This document shows, one piece after another, positions 23,297 through 33,317 of a stretch of DNA of 64,000 nucleotides. Position 1 is the first letter of the stretch; the number at the start of each line of letters is the position of its first letter. The stretch is from Gammaproteobacteria bacterium (GTDB lineage: Bacteria > Pseudomonadota > Gammaproteobacteria > Pseudomonadales > Pseudohongiellaceae). The stretch is from positions 1 to 64,000 of the forward strand of contig JAQWMX010000020.1 of assembly GCA_029246545.1 (NCBI GenBank), in the 5' to 3' direction. The notes beneath the pieces were generated by a model, which did not search any database, was not told the DNA's origin, and saw only the letters and a list, made by a program, of their open reading frames with translations. The position numbers and the translations under genes are program-made.

Positions 23297-24310
23297 TTAA
23301 TTGTCTTGATTTGACCGTTTCGCCAGCTTATCAAGTTGACGAAAACGCACTATATTTCTCTTCCATTCTTGAGTGGTGGAAAGCCCTGTACCTGATGAAT
23401 AACTGCCGGGCTTTTTTATAGATTGATTGACTAAAGACATAGCGGTTACCGTCACACGATCAGCAATTTCTACATGATTAATAATACCTACTGCACCTGC
23501 AATCACACAATTTCTGCCAATTTTCACACTACCAGCAATAGCACTACAGCCACAAATAACTGTGTCTTCACCAATATCTACATTGTGAGCTATCTGCACT
23601 TGATTATCTATCTTTACACCATTTCCGATGACGGTATCATCAAGTGCTCCTCTATCGATGCATGTATTTGCACCTATCTCGACATCATCACCTATTATCA
23701 CGCTGCCTAGTTGAGCGATTTTAATATACTTGCCATCTTCTTGTGCAAAGCCAAAACCATCACTACCAATAACAACACCTGCGTAAATATGTGCTCGTTT
23801 TCCTATTTTAACACCGTGTGCAATGCACACATTTGAATCAATTCGACTGGCTTCGCCTATTTCTACATTAGCTTCTATAACGGTATTTGCAGCAACAGTA
23901 ACGTTATTCCCAAGACTGGCATTCTCTGCAATAACAACATTCTCACCAAGGATAATATTATTACCTAAGTTGGCAGATGAATGAATGTTTGCGCTAGTCG
24001 CAATTGCTTTTTCTTGAGAAGGTTCCAACATGAATAAATGAGATGCTTGGGCATAACAAATATAGGGATTATCTGAAATGAGTTTGTTCCCTGAATAGTT
24101 TTCAGCCTGACTTTTAGACAGAATTACTGCAGAAGCCTTGGTACCTGACAAATCACTGTAATATCTAGGATTGTGATAAAAACTTAAATCGCCAGAACTA
24201 GCCGTTTTCAATGTGGTCAATGCATTAATTTTAATACTTGGATCGCCAACCAACTCCGCGTCTAGCAAAGCCGCTAAGGTAGCTAGATCAAAAGGGGGTG
24301 AATTTGGCAC
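23297..24310 (-). CDS. lpxD: UDP-3-O-(3-hydroxyacyl)glucosamine N-acyltransferase
   Basis: Third step of lipid A synthesis, adding the N-linked acyl chain. The N-terminal uridine-binding domain ([20 protein letters not shown]) is followed by a long series of hexapeptide repeats and the catalytic-His region [13 protein letters not shown]. The C-terminal [20 protein letters not shown] is also typical. It has 337 residues. It lies between skp and fabZ. Confidence 0.96.
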   Translation of the reverse strand: MPNSPPFDLATLAALLDAELVGDPSIKINALTTLKTASSGDLSFYHNPRYYSDLSGTKASAVILSKSQAENYSGNKLISDNPYICYAQASHLFMLEPSQEKAIATSANIHSSANLGNNIILGENVVIAENASLGNNVTVAANTVIEANVEIGEASRIDSNVCIAHGVKIGKRAHIYAGVVIGSDGFGFAQEDGKYIKIAQLGSVIIGDDVEIGANTCIDRGALDDTVIGNGVKIDNQVQIAHNVDIGEDTVICGCSAIAGSVKIGRNCVIAGAVGIINHVEIADRVTVTAMSLVNQSIKKPGSYSSGTGLSTTQEWKRNIVRFRQLDKLAKRSNQDN

Positions 24311-24340
24311 ACTCTTCGAATATACGTTTATAACAAAGAG

Positions 24341-24868
24341 CTATTGCTGCTCATTGAGTTTTGCAGTCACCATGGCTGTAATATCCAAAGTTTGCTTGAA
24401 GAAAAGAGCTACTTCAGCTCTTAACACCACATCAAAATCTTCTTCTTCAACCACATCACTAATTGCTTGAATCAGATTTGAAGAGTAGGTTTGTTCAAAA
24501 ATCTCACGTCTTTGCTCAACAGTTGATTCTACACGTTGCTCAAGGTACTGATATTGCACACCAATCTCTTCCAGCTGCTCCAAAATATCTCTTTGCTCAG
24601 CCTCACTAAGCACTTCAGCGTCAACAGTCAAACGCTCCTGCAAAGCCGAACCTTCTTGAGCTAACTCTCTTATTCTTGCTGAATCATCTTCTGTTTCTAT
24701 ACTTAACTGGTCCTGCACTGCTGCAGCTAATTCAGAGTTATATAAAGCAGCAGCCATATCCAGAATTGCAACACTTGGACCACTGCCACTGAGATCATCT
24801 TGTGAATATACATTGCTGGCTAAGATAAAGCCGATTGCTGCCATATAAAATCTAATATTTTTCTTCAT
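24341..24868 (-). CDS. skp: Periplasmic chaperone Skp/OmpH
   Basis: Skp holds unfolded outer-membrane proteins on their way to the BAM complex. A signal peptide (MKKNIRFYMAAIGFILASNV, cleavage after YSQ or so) precedes a short beta segment (VAILDMAAALYNSE) and long charged helices. These are rich in Glu and Gln, as expected for the tentacle coiled coils. 175 residues. It is directly downstream of bamA. Sequence similarity in this family is always low, so position weighs heavily. Confidence 0.88.
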   Translation of the reverse strand: MKKNIRFYMAAIGFILASNVYSQDDLSGSGPSVAILDMAAALYNSELAAAVQDQLSIETEDDSARIRELAQEGSALQERLTVDAEVLSEAEQRDILEQLEEIGVQYQYLEQRVESTVEQRREIFEQTYSSNLIQAISDVVEEEDFDVVLRAEVALFFKQTLDITAMVTAKLNEQQ

Positions 24869-24934
24869 TTTTAATCACACCTTAAAAAATTATACACATA
24901 GTGTGCATATCAACAGATTATTAATCAATTAACC

Positions 24935-27667
24935 CTAGAAACTGTTCCCAATATCGAACTGGAAAGCTTCACTTTCGTCAATGATACTGCTATTAAAGGG
25001 TTTAGAAAAGCTCAAAGTCATGAGGCCTAAATAGCCGGTGAACCAGCTCACAGCTATACCCGCTGAATATCTAAACTCTTCAAGAGAAAAATCAGAACAA
25101 TTATTTTGAGAAATTTGAAAATCGGTGCAATAAGTCGAGAACACGTTCCCAGCATCGAAAAACAAACTTGATCTCAGTGTGTCTCGAGCTTGCAACGGCC
25201 CCAAAGGGAATATGATTTCAGCAGTTCCTGTCACCTGAACATTGCCGCCAAAGGGCTGTGGCTCAGTAAAAAAAGCTAAGGATTGAACTTCCAATTCATT
25301 AACAAAAACCGGCTGACCAGTTGCATCAACAAGTGGAACACCATTAGCATCTACTGCCTGCTCAAGCGCATAAACTATTTCTGAAAACCGATTAAACTGT
25401 GCATTGCCGAGCGCATCTAGAATAAGGTTGCCATTTGAGTCGCGCAACAACTCTGTTGGTTGTTGTAAATAGGCCAATCCATCTGTGCTTCTTGGACCTA
25501 ATGTATTTCTTTCAAAGCCACGAATTGAGTTTTGACCTCCGGCATAAAAATTTCTAAAAAACGGGAGCTGTTCTGTTCCTCCATATCCATCACCAAAACC
25601 AAAAGTTCCTTGTAGATGAAAAATCCATCCAGGAGACAAGAAAGGGAATATGCCATTCAATGGATGGAAACTTTCTCCAAATAAACGCATTTTATAAAAA
25701 GACAACTGACTTCCTGGAATAGCAAACTCAATAGAAAAAGTTTGTTGGCTGCCCCCAGTAGCAAAAATACCAGCTTGTTGTAAATTGTTTCTACTCCAAT
25801 CTAAGGTTAATGTTAGATCAAGGAATTTATTACCTTCACGATCAACAAAGCCAGGTACGAATTCTCTAAAAGCAGTTGATGGTAGTGTTGAAAGAGGTGC
25901 AGTGACACCATCAGCTATAGGGAAAACATTACCTCCAGCATCAGTAAACTCTCTTAATCGAGCCGGTGAAACCAGATAGTTCGCAATAGTAGGGTCAAGT
26001 TCTGGACTTCCCTTTATTTCCTGTACAGGTCCAAACCCAGTTTCAATTTCCGTATTAGTAATGCCTAAAGAAAAGCGTAATGATTGAGTCTCATTAACGG
26101 GGTACCCAAAATTCACATTTGCTCCTAATGAGTTTGTGCTGTAAGCAGCTAGGTTTAATTCCGCGTAATCAGATTGCGTGTAATTAAAACTAAAACCTCT
26201 ACTAACGCCATCTACTGTATAAAATGGATCAATATAAGAGAACTGATAATTAGTTGAAAACAAGTTGGTGCTCACACCTACCCCGACTTGCTTTCCTGTG
26301 CCAAGAAAGTTGTTTTCTTGTAGCTGGGCACTTAACGTTAAGCCTTGTACTTGTGCATAGCCTATTGAGAAATTAACAGAACCTGACAACTGCTCTTCGA
26401 CAATAAAATCCACATCTACTTGGTCAGTAACACCACCCACTTCTGCTGTTTCATAATCAACAGATGAAAAATATCCGAGCCTTTCTAGCCTCACCTTAGA
26501 CTGTTCCATTGCGTTCATTGACGCTGGAGCCCCTTCCATTTGGCGCATTTCTTGCCTTAGCACTTCATCAACAGTTCTAGTATTACCATTAAAACTTATC
26601 CTATTTACATAAGTTCTATTTCCAGGAATCACGAAAAAAGTTACATCAACTGTACCTTCTTCTTCATCAACAATTGGCACGCCATTAACTTCTGCAAAAA
26701 AGTAGCCTCTATTGCTCAAAGTATTCGTCATAGCTTCAGCTATTTGAGTGACTAAAATTTGAGAGAAAACTTGATCTTGCTGCACAAAAGTCATTAACTC
26801 ATTTAACAACTCTTCAGAACCGACCAAATCTCCTGCTAAGGAGACATCGTTGATCCTATATATCTCGCCTTCATCCACATTAATTGTAATGTAGACTTCA
26901 TCTTTATTCGGTGAAAGAGAAACAACTGGTAAAGTTATATCAAAATTCACAAATCCTTGATCCATATAAAAAGATTGCAAACTTTCTAAATCACCGGTAA
27001 TTTCTTCTCTTGAGTAACGATCGTCACCCATAAGAAATGATGTAAAATGTGTCTCTCTTAATTCAAATAACTCCAGCAAAACTTCATCACTAAATGCATC
27101 GTTTCCAACAATATTAATATGTACAATTTTTGAAGGGTCTCCCTCTGAAATATTAATTTGAAGGGCTACGCGGTTGCGTTCTTGTTCTTCAATATCCAGT
27201 TCAACTGTCGCACCATAAAGTCCTTGTGCAACATATTGGCTTTCCATTGCGAGCTGCAAGCCTTCAAGCACTGATGGGTCAAATAACTCGCCAACAGAAA
27301 GACCTAAACTATTTATATTCTCCATTAAGATTTCTTCTGGTATCGCATCACTTCCTTCAATAATCACACTACTGATTGAGGGTCTTTCATCAACAATGAT
27401 GATGAGCTCGTTATTGTCTCCTTGCGAGACGTCAACACCATTAAAAGATTCCGTTGCCATGAGGTTGCGAATTATTTCAGCAACATCTGCTTGAGTTACT
27501 TCATCTCCAATATTGATATTCAATACACTAAAAATTGTATTTGAAGAAACACGCTGAAGGTTTTCCAGGTATATTTCGGAAACTATAAAGCTTTGAGCAA
27601 AGACAGTTATAGGGAAATGAAATACAAAAATTACAAATAATAAAAAGCGACGTACAAATCTAAACAT
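24935..27667 (-). CDS. bamA: Outer-membrane assembly factor BamA, with enlarged barrel loops
   Basis: Core of the BAM complex that folds and inserts beta-barrel proteins. A signal peptide (MFRFVRRFLLFVIFVFHFPI...FAQS) is followed by five POTRA domains (to about residue 425) and a 16-strand barrel. The loop 6 signature IRGF is at 715-718 and the protein ends with aromatic-rich FQFDIGNSF. At 910 residues it is about 100 longer than E. coli BamA. Extra length is mostly in two barrel stretches, one around residues 535-605 and one right after IRGF, the latter with Asp/Gly/Asn-rich sequence (DSNGNLILDALGNAQF, DANGVPLVDATGQPVF). rseP is upstream and skp downstream. Confidence 0.95.
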   Translation of the reverse strand: MFRFVRRFLLFVIFVFHFPITVFAQSFIVSEIYLENLQRVSSNTIFSVLNINIGDEVTQADVAEIIRNLMATESFNGVDVSQGDNNELIIIVDERPSISSVIIEGSDAIPEEILMENINSLGLSVGELFDPSVLEGLQLAMESQYVAQGLYGATVELDIEEQERNRVALQINISEGDPSKIVHINIVGNDAFSDEVLLELFELRETHFTSFLMGDDRYSREEITGDLESLQSFYMDQGFVNFDITLPVVSLSPNKDEVYITINVDEGEIYRINDVSLAGDLVGSEELLNELMTFVQQDQVFSQILVTQIAEAMTNTLSNRGYFFAEVNGVPIVDEEEGTVDVTFFVIPGNRTYVNRISFNGNTRTVDEVLRQEMRQMEGAPASMNAMEQSKVRLERLGYFSSVDYETAEVGGVTDQVDVDFIVEEQLSGSVNFSIGYAQVQGLTLSAQLQENNFLGTGKQVGVGVSTNLFSTNYQFSYIDPFYTVDGVSRGFSFNYTQSDYAELNLAAYSTNSLGANVNFGYPVNETQSLRFSLGITNTEIETGFGPVQEIKGSPELDPTIANYLVSPARLREFTDAGGNVFPIADGVTAPLSTLPSTAFREFVPGFVDREGNKFLDLTLTLDWSRNNLQQAGIFATGGSQQTFSIEFAIPGSQLSFYKMRLFGESFHPLNGIFPFLSPGWIFHLQGTFGFGDGYGGTEQLPFFRNFYAGGQNSIRGFERNTLGPRSTDGLAYLQQPTELLRDSNGNLILDALGNAQFNRFSEIVYALEQAVDANGVPLVDATGQPVFVNELEVQSLAFFTEPQPFGGNVQVTGTAEIIFPLGPLQARDTLRSSLFFDAGNVFSTYCTDFQISQNNCSDFSLEEFRYSAGIAVSWFTGYLGLMTLSFSKPFNSSIIDESEAFQFDIGNSF

Positions 27668-27696
27668 AATTAAAATTAATACCCAGGCAGCTAAGA

Positions 27697-29076
27697 CTAA
27701 AGCAGCCGATTTAAATCGTTATAAAAAGCGATAAACATAATTGATACAATAAAAAATATTCCTAACTGCATTCCCATAGCTTGAACCTTTTCCGGTACTG
27801 GTCGACGTATAATCGCCTCCACCAAGTAATATAATAAATGGCCACCGTCTAATACTGGAATCGGTAATAAGTTCAATATCCCTAAGCTAATACTTAAAAC
27901 CGCGAGAAAACTTAGATAGTATTCAAGCCCAAAAGTTGCAGTCTGACCCGCAACTTGTGCAATTGTTATCGGTCCGCTCAGGTTTTCAACTGAAATAAGC
28001 CCCACAATCATCTTTTTAATCGAGTCGAGTATAAAAACCCCATTATCCCAAGTTTCTGTAAACGCATAGGGTATAGCTGCAAATAGCGAATAACGCACCG
28101 CTCTATTCATTTCTACGGGCAGAGTAGGCATTACCTCTGGTACAACAACACCAGCACCAATAAAGCCGTATTGATCACCATTACTATCAATACTTATTCC
28201 AGGCCTAACTATCAAATCAAGAATTTGCTCCTGTCTACGAATTTGAAGTTGCAAGTCCTGCTCAGGGCTTCCTCTAACAATATCTACCCAATGCAACCAG
28301 CCTGAAAGATCTAATTCGTTCACGCTTAAAATTTCGTCTTGAGATAATAATCCAGCTTGTTGAGCCCTGCCGTCAGGAACAAGCTCACCAATAATTGCAG
28401 GAATATCTAGGCGATAGGGAATTATACCTAAGGCTCCCAACACATCTGGTTCAGCTTCGTTAATCAACCAGCGATCGATTCGAATACTAGCAATGTTAAT
28501 TAAATCGCTTCCTGTTGAGGTGAAACTCAATTCCAATGGACCGCTTTCCCCTAATCTTTCCAACAAGGCTATTCTTACTTCTTGCCATGTTCTTGTCTGA
28601 TCGCCGTCAATACTAATTATTTCATCGCCGCGCTGTAAACCGACTAAAGCAACTGGTGAATCCACTTCAAGGTTGCCAATCACTGGTGCTACTCCGCTAA
28701 CACCTGTCATAAACATAAACCAATAAAGCACAACAGCTAAAATTAAATTAGCTAAGGGTCCTGCTGCCACTATCGCGGTTTTTTGAGCTAATGTTTTATG
28801 GTTAAAAGCTAAAGCTTTTTCACTCTCATTGATCTCGACATCCCGCTCACCAAACATTTTCACATAACCACCGAGCGGTAAAATTGCAATTCGATATTCA
28901 GTCTCACCCCGGTACCAGCTAAAAAGAGATTTACCAAAACCGATTGAAAAGCATTCAATTTTTACACCACAGCGTCTAGCCACCCAATAGTGACCAAACT
29001 CATGAATAGTCACTAAAATTCCTAAAGTGACTAGCATGGCAAGAATGTTAATTGTAAATGTTTGTAAAAGTTCCAT
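27697..29076 (-). CDS. rseP: RIP metalloprotease RseP
   Basis: Site-2 protease of the inner membrane that cleaves anti-sigma factor RseA and remnant signal peptides. The zinc motif HEFGH is at residues 25-29; the third ligand motif NLLPIPVLDGGHL lies near the C-terminus. Two PDZ domains lie between, with GLQRGDEIISIDGD and GLLSQDEILSVNELD. 459 residues. It lies between dxr and bamA, as in most gammaproteobacteria. Confidence 0.96.
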   Translation of the reverse strand: MELLQTFTINILAMLVTLGILVTIHEFGHYWVARRCGVKIECFSIGFGKSLFSWYRGETEYRIAILPLGGYVKMFGERDVEINESEKALAFNHKTLAQKTAIVAAGPLANLILAVVLYWFMFMTGVSGVAPVIGNLEVDSPVALVGLQRGDEIISIDGDQTRTWQEVRIALLERLGESGPLELSFTSTGSDLINIASIRIDRWLINEAEPDVLGALGIIPYRLDIPAIIGELVPDGRAQQAGLLSQDEILSVNELDLSGWLHWVDIVRGSPEQDLQLQIRRQEQILDLIVRPGISIDSNGDQYGFIGAGVVVPEVMPTLPVEMNRAVRYSLFAAIPYAFTETWDNGVFILDSIKKMIVGLISVENLSGPITIAQVAGQTATFGLEYYLSFLAVLSISLGILNLLPIPVLDGGHLLYYLVEAIIRRPVPEKVQAMGMQLGIFFIVSIMFIAFYNDLNRLL

Positions 29077-29149
29077 TAGTCTTTAAATAAGTGATCTGTG
29101 TTTTTTAAATTGACACTGTTATAAGTTGAATAATTTGCAAGCAGTTTAA

Positions 29150-30349
29150 CTATCCAGCTATTAAATTGCTGGCAATAGATCTAGCTTTATTATCCTCTTC
29201 TAATACTTCTTCGATACTGCCTATAAGCTTGCGTTCTTGCACATTTAGAGCTTCTTCTATAATAACAGGAATTTGAGTGAAACTGATCTCTCTTTGTAAG
29301 AAAGCGGCAACAGCAATTTCATTCGCCGCATTAAGTATAATCGGTGCTGAATCTTCAGATAAAGCCACAGCCCGACCAAGCCTCAAGCAAGGGAAGCGCT
29401 CTTCATCAGCTTCTTGAAAATTTAATTGTCCAACTTCACTCAGGTTTAAAGCCGCCACTCCAGCCTCTATTCTGTTCGGCCAGGCTAAACCATAAGCAAT
29501 AGGTGTTCGCATATCAGGATTGCCTAATTGTGCTAAAACAGAGCCATCTTTGTAGTGCACCATCGAGTGAATGACACTTTGAGGGTGGATTAAGACTTCA
29601 ATATTTTGTGCTGGGAGATCGAATAAAAGACTCGCTTCAATAAGTTCAAGGGCCTTGTTCAACATAGTCGCTGAATCAACTGAAATTTTTGGCCCCATGT
29701 TCCAGGTTGGATGTTTACAAGCCTGCTCTGGAGTAACTTGATTTAGCTCTAGCATACTTGTATTTAAAAACGGGCCACCAGATCCTGTTAAAACGATTTT
29801 CTGCACTCCTTGCTGTTCATAATTTATAAATTTTGAATGATTACTTACCGGCAAACATTGGAAAATTGCATTATGTTCACTGTCTATTGGAATTACAGTA
29901 GCACCAGATTTTTCTGCTAACTGCATAAATAATTTACCAGCCATCACAAGCGCTTCTTTATTGGCTAATAATATTTTTTTACCAGCTTTTGCAGCCCGTA
30001 GTGTTGGTAATAAGCCTGCCCCCCCAACTATAGCCGCCATAACGCAAGCAGTTTGCTCATGCTCTACTACAAAATTTAGCCCTTCTAAGCCTTCTAAGAC
30101 TTCGGTAGCTGAGCCAGACTCGAGAAGTTTACTTTTTAACTGAAGTGCTGCATCACTATTAAGCAGAACTGCAAATACTGGTTTATATTTCACACATTGA
30201 TCAAATAATAAATCTACTTGCGATTTGGCAGTAAGGGCAAAAACAGCATATTGATCCGCATTCGATTCGATTACATTTAGAGTATTAATGCCAATTGAGC
30301 CTGTAGAGCCCAAAATCGTCACATTCTCTTTATTATCGTTAAAAGACAT
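29150..30349 (-). CDS. dxr: 1-deoxy-D-xylulose 5-phosphate reductoisomerase
   Basis: Second step of the MEP pathway, NADPH-dependent. The nucleotide-binding ILGSTGSIGINTL opens the protein; LLANKEALVMAG, IPIDSEHNAIFQCL, LTGSGGPF and NPDMRTPIAYGLAWP follow. It has 399 residues. It is tightly linked with cdsA and uppS upstream, joining isoprenoid precursor synthesis with its lipid-carrier user. Confidence 0.97.
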   Translation of the reverse strand: MSFNDNKENVTILGSTGSIGINTLNVIESNADQYAVFALTAKSQVDLLFDQCVKYKPVFAVLLNSDAALQLKSKLLESGSATEVLEGLEGLNFVVEHEQTACVMAAIVGGAGLLPTLRAAKAGKKILLANKEALVMAGKLFMQLAEKSGATVIPIDSEHNAIFQCLPVSNHSKFINYEQQGVQKIVLTGSGGPFLNTSMLELNQVTPEQACKHPTWNMGPKISVDSATMLNKALELIEASLLFDLPAQNIEVLIHPQSVIHSMVHYKDGSVLAQLGNPDMRTPIAYGLAWPNRIEAGVAALNLSEVGQLNFQEADEERFPCLRLGRAVALSEDSAPIILNAANEIAVAAFLQREISFTQIPVIIEEALNVQERKLIGSIEEVLEEDNKARSIASNLIAG

Positions 30350-30357
30350 AGCAATAA

Positions 30358-31161
30358 TTAAATAAAATAAACCAAAATTAAAATATAAGCAGGAGTTGTT
30401 GAGACAATACCATCTACTCTATCTAGGATACCGCCATGTCCGGGTAGAATATTTCCGCTATCTTTTACACCGCGAACCCGCTTCAACATACTCTCAAATA
30501 AATCGCCAACCACGCTAAAAAACGATACAAAGAAAGGTAAACTGATAAGCACCAGCCAACCATAAGCTCCTGGCTTTATAAAACTAATGAAAGCGGTAAT
30601 AACAAAACAGCTCAGTACTCCACCGAATACGCCTTCCCAGGTTTTATTAGGACTAAGCAACCTAGCCAGTTTATGTTTACCAAACTTTTTCCCTGAGAAA
30701 TAAGCACCAATATCAGCTGCTGCAACAAGAGCTATAAGAGTTAAAAAGTTAAAAACAAAATCATCATAGCTTCGTAGAAAGATAAGCATAAACCAGCAAG
30801 GCAATAAAACTAAAATGCCCATTAGCCCTAAGCTATAAGGATTATTCCAGTAAGAATTAAAGTTTGGATATGTGCAAATCAAAAGAAACGCAAAAGCCCA
30901 AAAACACAAACTTAAAGATAAGATAATAAACAGATGGTCTTGTATTAATGTATAGCTTAAAACCCCGAGCAGAATAGCCACAAAACAATACGAACTACGG
31001 GACAAAACACTCTCAATACCACTAAGTTTTGACCATTCCCAAACTGCAAGAAGTGCAACTGCACTTAATATTAATAAAAAAGTTAATGGATTAGTGAAAA
31101 ACACGATAAACAAAAGTGCTGATAAAAGCGCAAGAGCTGTAATGATTCTCTGGCTTAACAT
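30358..31161 (-). CDS. cdsA: Phosphatidate cytidylyltransferase
   Basis: Makes CDP-diacylglycerol, precursor of all membrane phospholipids. Polytopic, about eight hydrophobic segments. The family signature region runs from SPNKTWEGVFGGVLSCF to GVKDSGNILPGHGGILDRVDG near the C-terminus. It has 267 residues. It abuts uppS with 1 base between the stop and the cdsA start, so coupling is likely. Confidence 0.95.
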   Translation of the reverse strand: MLSQRIITALALLSALLFIVFFTNPLTFLLILSAVALLAVWEWSKLSGIESVLSRSSYCFVAILLGVLSYTLIQDHLFIILSLSLCFWAFAFLLICTYPNFNSYWNNPYSLGLMGILVLLPCWFMLIFLRSYDDFVFNFLTLIALVAAADIGAYFSGKKFGKHKLARLLSPNKTWEGVFGGVLSCFVITAFISFIKPGAYGWLVLISLPFFVSFFSVVGDLFESMLKRVRGVKDSGNILPGHGGILDRVDGIVSTTPAYILILVYFI

Positions 31162-31162
31162 T

Positions 31163-31909
31163 TTAGTTATTTACTTGCTCGCTAACCATGCCAAATCGAC
31201 GCTGTCGCTTTGTGTAGTTCTCTAATGCTAAGTCCAAGTCTTTTTTAGAAAATTCCGGCCAGAATTTATCAGTAAAATAAAATTCCGTGTAAGCGAATTG
31301 CCAAAGTAAGAAATTAGATAACCGCTTTTCTCCGCCAGTTCTTATGCATAATTCAGGCTCTGGTATATCTCCCAATGAAATATAGGATTGAATCAACTCT
31401 TCATTTACTTCATCAACTTTTAACTCACCATGGTCTATTTTTATAGCAATTTCTTTTGCCGCGTTTGCAACATCCCAACGCCCACCATAGTTCGCAGCGA
31501 CATTAACTGTTAAACCAGTATTATTTTTCGTCAGGTCTTCGACAACTTTCATTTGAGCTCTTATTTTTTTTGGAAAGCGCTGACTATCTCCGATAAAATT
31601 GATCTTTACATTACGCTCATGGAATTTATTTATTTCTCGACGTTGCAACACACTCAAAAAAAGCGCCATCAAACTGCTGACTTCTTTCTTCGGTCTTAGC
31701 CAGTTTTCACTACTGAATACAAATAAGGTTAAATAATCAATTTTGAGATCTGCGCAGTAGTTAGTAATGCTGCGCGCTTGCAATGCACCAGTACGATGTC
31801 CTGATAACTGAGAATTGTTCTGTTGTTTAGACCAGCGATTATTGCCATCCATAATAATCGCGATATGGCGGGGTAAGTTTTTTTTGTCTGTTGATACTTC
31901 TACTGACAT
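31163..31909 (-). CDS. uppS: Undecaprenyl diphosphate synthase (cis-prenyltransferase)
   Basis: Extends farnesyl diphosphate with eight isopentenyl units to make the C55 carrier for peptidoglycan and LPS. The catalytic Asp21 is in IAIIMDGNNRWSKQ; LTLFVFSSENWLRPKKEV and PEPELCIRTGGEKRLSNFLL are conserved. It has 248 residues. The position between frr and cdsA is the universal proteobacterial one. Confidence 0.97.
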   Translation of the reverse strand: MSVEVSTDKKNLPRHIAIIMDGNNRWSKQQNNSQLSGHRTGALQARSITNYCADLKIDYLTLFVFSSENWLRPKKEVSSLMALFLSVLQRREINKFHERNVKINFIGDSQRFPKKIRAQMKVVEDLTKNNTGLTVNVAANYGGRWDVANAAKEIAIKIDHGELKVDEVNEELIQSYISLGDIPEPELCIRTGGEKRLSNFLLWQFAYTEFYFTDKFWPEFSKKDLDLALENYTKRQRRFGMVSEQVNN

Positions 31910-31931
31910 TAAGAAACCACCTTGTACTTAA

Positions 31932-32489
31932 TTAAATTGCCAACAAGTCGGTTTCTTTAGCGCTATATTTTTCTTCTACTTTAGCAATATGACTATCAGT
32001 AAGTTTTTGAATATCTTGTTCAGCTTTACGTTCGTCATCTTCACTGATTTCTTTATCCTTAAGTAAATCTTTTACATGTTGATTAGCATCTCGGCGAATA
32101 TTTCTTAAAGCAACTCGAGAATTCTCAGCTTCATGCTTAGCCTGTTTAGTATATTCCATACGGGTTTCTTCGGTTAAGGCAGGCATCGGTACTCTAATAA
32201 CATCCCCGTTATTAGAAGGATTCAACCCTAAATCTGATCTTATGATAGCTTTTTCAATAGGCCCTAACATGGGCTTTTCCCAAGGTGTGATAAGCAAAGA
32301 TCGAGCATCTTCGACTGTTACATTAGACACTTGTTGAATCGGCGTATCAGTTCCGTAATAATCTACGTAAACATTATCAAGAATATTAGGATGAGCCCTG
32401 CCAGTTCTAATTTTATTGAAAGCAGAATCAAGGCTTATTAAACTTTTATCCATTCTTTCTTCTGCGTCTATCAAAATTTCATCAATCAT
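31932..32489 (-). CDS. frr: Ribosome recycling factor
   Basis: Splits post-termination ribosomes together with EF-G. All 185 residues are recognisable: MDKSLISLDSAFNKIRTGRA, DYYGTDTPIQQVSNV, RIPMPALTEETR-like RVPMPALTEETRMEYTKQ, and the C-terminal coiled helices. It lies downstream of pyrH across an 80-base spacer that contains a tandem repeat. Confidence 0.97.
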   Translation of the reverse strand: MIDEILIDAEERMDKSLISLDSAFNKIRTGRAHPNILDNVYVDYYGTDTPIQQVSNVTVEDARSLLITPWEKPMLGPIEKAIIRSDLGLNPSNNGDVIRVPMPALTEETRMEYTKQAKHEAENSRVALRNIRRDANQHVKDLLKDKEISEDDERKAEQDIQKLTDSHIAKVEEKYSAKETDLLAI

Positions 32490-32506
32490 CAGAAATCCTC
32501 TCTACC

Positions 32507-32536
32507 TATCTATAACTATCTATAACTATCTATAAC
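32507..32536. repeat. Three perfect 10-bp tandem repeats in the pyrH-frr spacer
   Basis: The unit TATCTATAAC occurs three times head to tail at 32507-32516, 32517-32526 and 32527-32536. The array ends 17 bases upstream of the frr start on the minus strand, in front of its ribosome binding region. No hairpin potential is visible. Copy number could vary by slippage. Confidence 0.85.
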
Positions 32537-32569
32537 TTAATTACTAATATTTCAACTAGTTCGATGCTT

Positions 32570-33298
32570 TTAAGAACCAGACTCGATAAGGGTACCTTCT
32601 TCTTCGCCAACCATAATATTAAACAGAGCTTTCTTCTTATTCATATTAAAAACTCTGACAGGTAAATTATGGTCACGACTTAAACATATAGCTGTTAAAT
32701 CCATCACACCTAACTTTTTATCTAAAATTTCATCAAAAGTTAGCTTGTCATACTTGATCGCTGCAGGATCCTTAACAGGATCAGCAGAATAGACACCGTC
32801 TACTTTAGTTGCTTTTAGAACTAGCTCTGCATCAATTTCAATACCACGTAAGCAAGCAGCAGAATCAGTTGTAAAGAATGGATTGCCTGTGCCAGCAGAA
32901 AAAATCACAACATCACCGGCCTTCAAATGGCGGATTGCAGTACGGCGGTCATAATGTTCTACAACACCGCTCATCGGAATAGCCGACATAACACGACTCG
33001 AGATATTCGCCCGTTCTAACGCATCTCGCATAGCAAGAGCATTCATCACAGTAGCTAACATGCCCATGTGATCGCCTGTAACTCTTTCCATGCCAGCAGC
33101 ATGCAAAGCAGCACCCCTAAAAAGGTTGCCACCACCTATAACCAAGCCGACTTGCACACCAATTTCTATTAGCTGCCCAATTTCTAAAGCCATTCGGTCA
33201 AGCACTTTAGGATCGATACCAAAATCCGCACTACCTGTCAGCGCTTCTCCACTCAACTTAAGCAGGATTCTGTCGTATTTGCGTATTTTGTTACTCAT
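32570..33298 (-). CDS. pyrH: Uridylate kinase
   Basis: Phosphorylates UMP to UDP with ATP; bacterial-specific amino-acid-kinase fold. Starts [28 protein letters not shown]-like [13 protein letters not shown], the [19 protein letters not shown] loop and the C-terminal [15 protein letters not shown] identify it. It has 242 residues. The order rpsB-tsf-pyrH-frr is the usual one. Confidence 0.97.
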   Translation of the reverse strand: MSNKIRKYDRILLKLSGEALTGSADFGIDPKVLDRMALEIGQLIEIGVQVGLVIGGGNLFRGAALHAAGMERVTGDHMGMLATVMNALAMRDALERANISSRVMSAIPMSGVVEHYDRRTAIRHLKAGDVVIFSAGTGNPFFTTDSAACLRGIEIDAELVLKATKVDGVYSADPVKDPAAIKYDKLTFDEILDKKLGVMDLTAICLSRDHNLPVRVFNMNKKKALFNIMVGEEEGTLIESGS

Positions 33299-33317
33299 AG
33301 TTGTTAGGCTTTAGTTT

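Noticed and set aside
22673-23710. Plus-strand frames opposite lpxA, fabZ and lpxD with Thr/Asn/Ile-rich products
   Set aside because: Shadows of the hexapeptide-repeat coding pattern, without ribosome binding sites or similarity.
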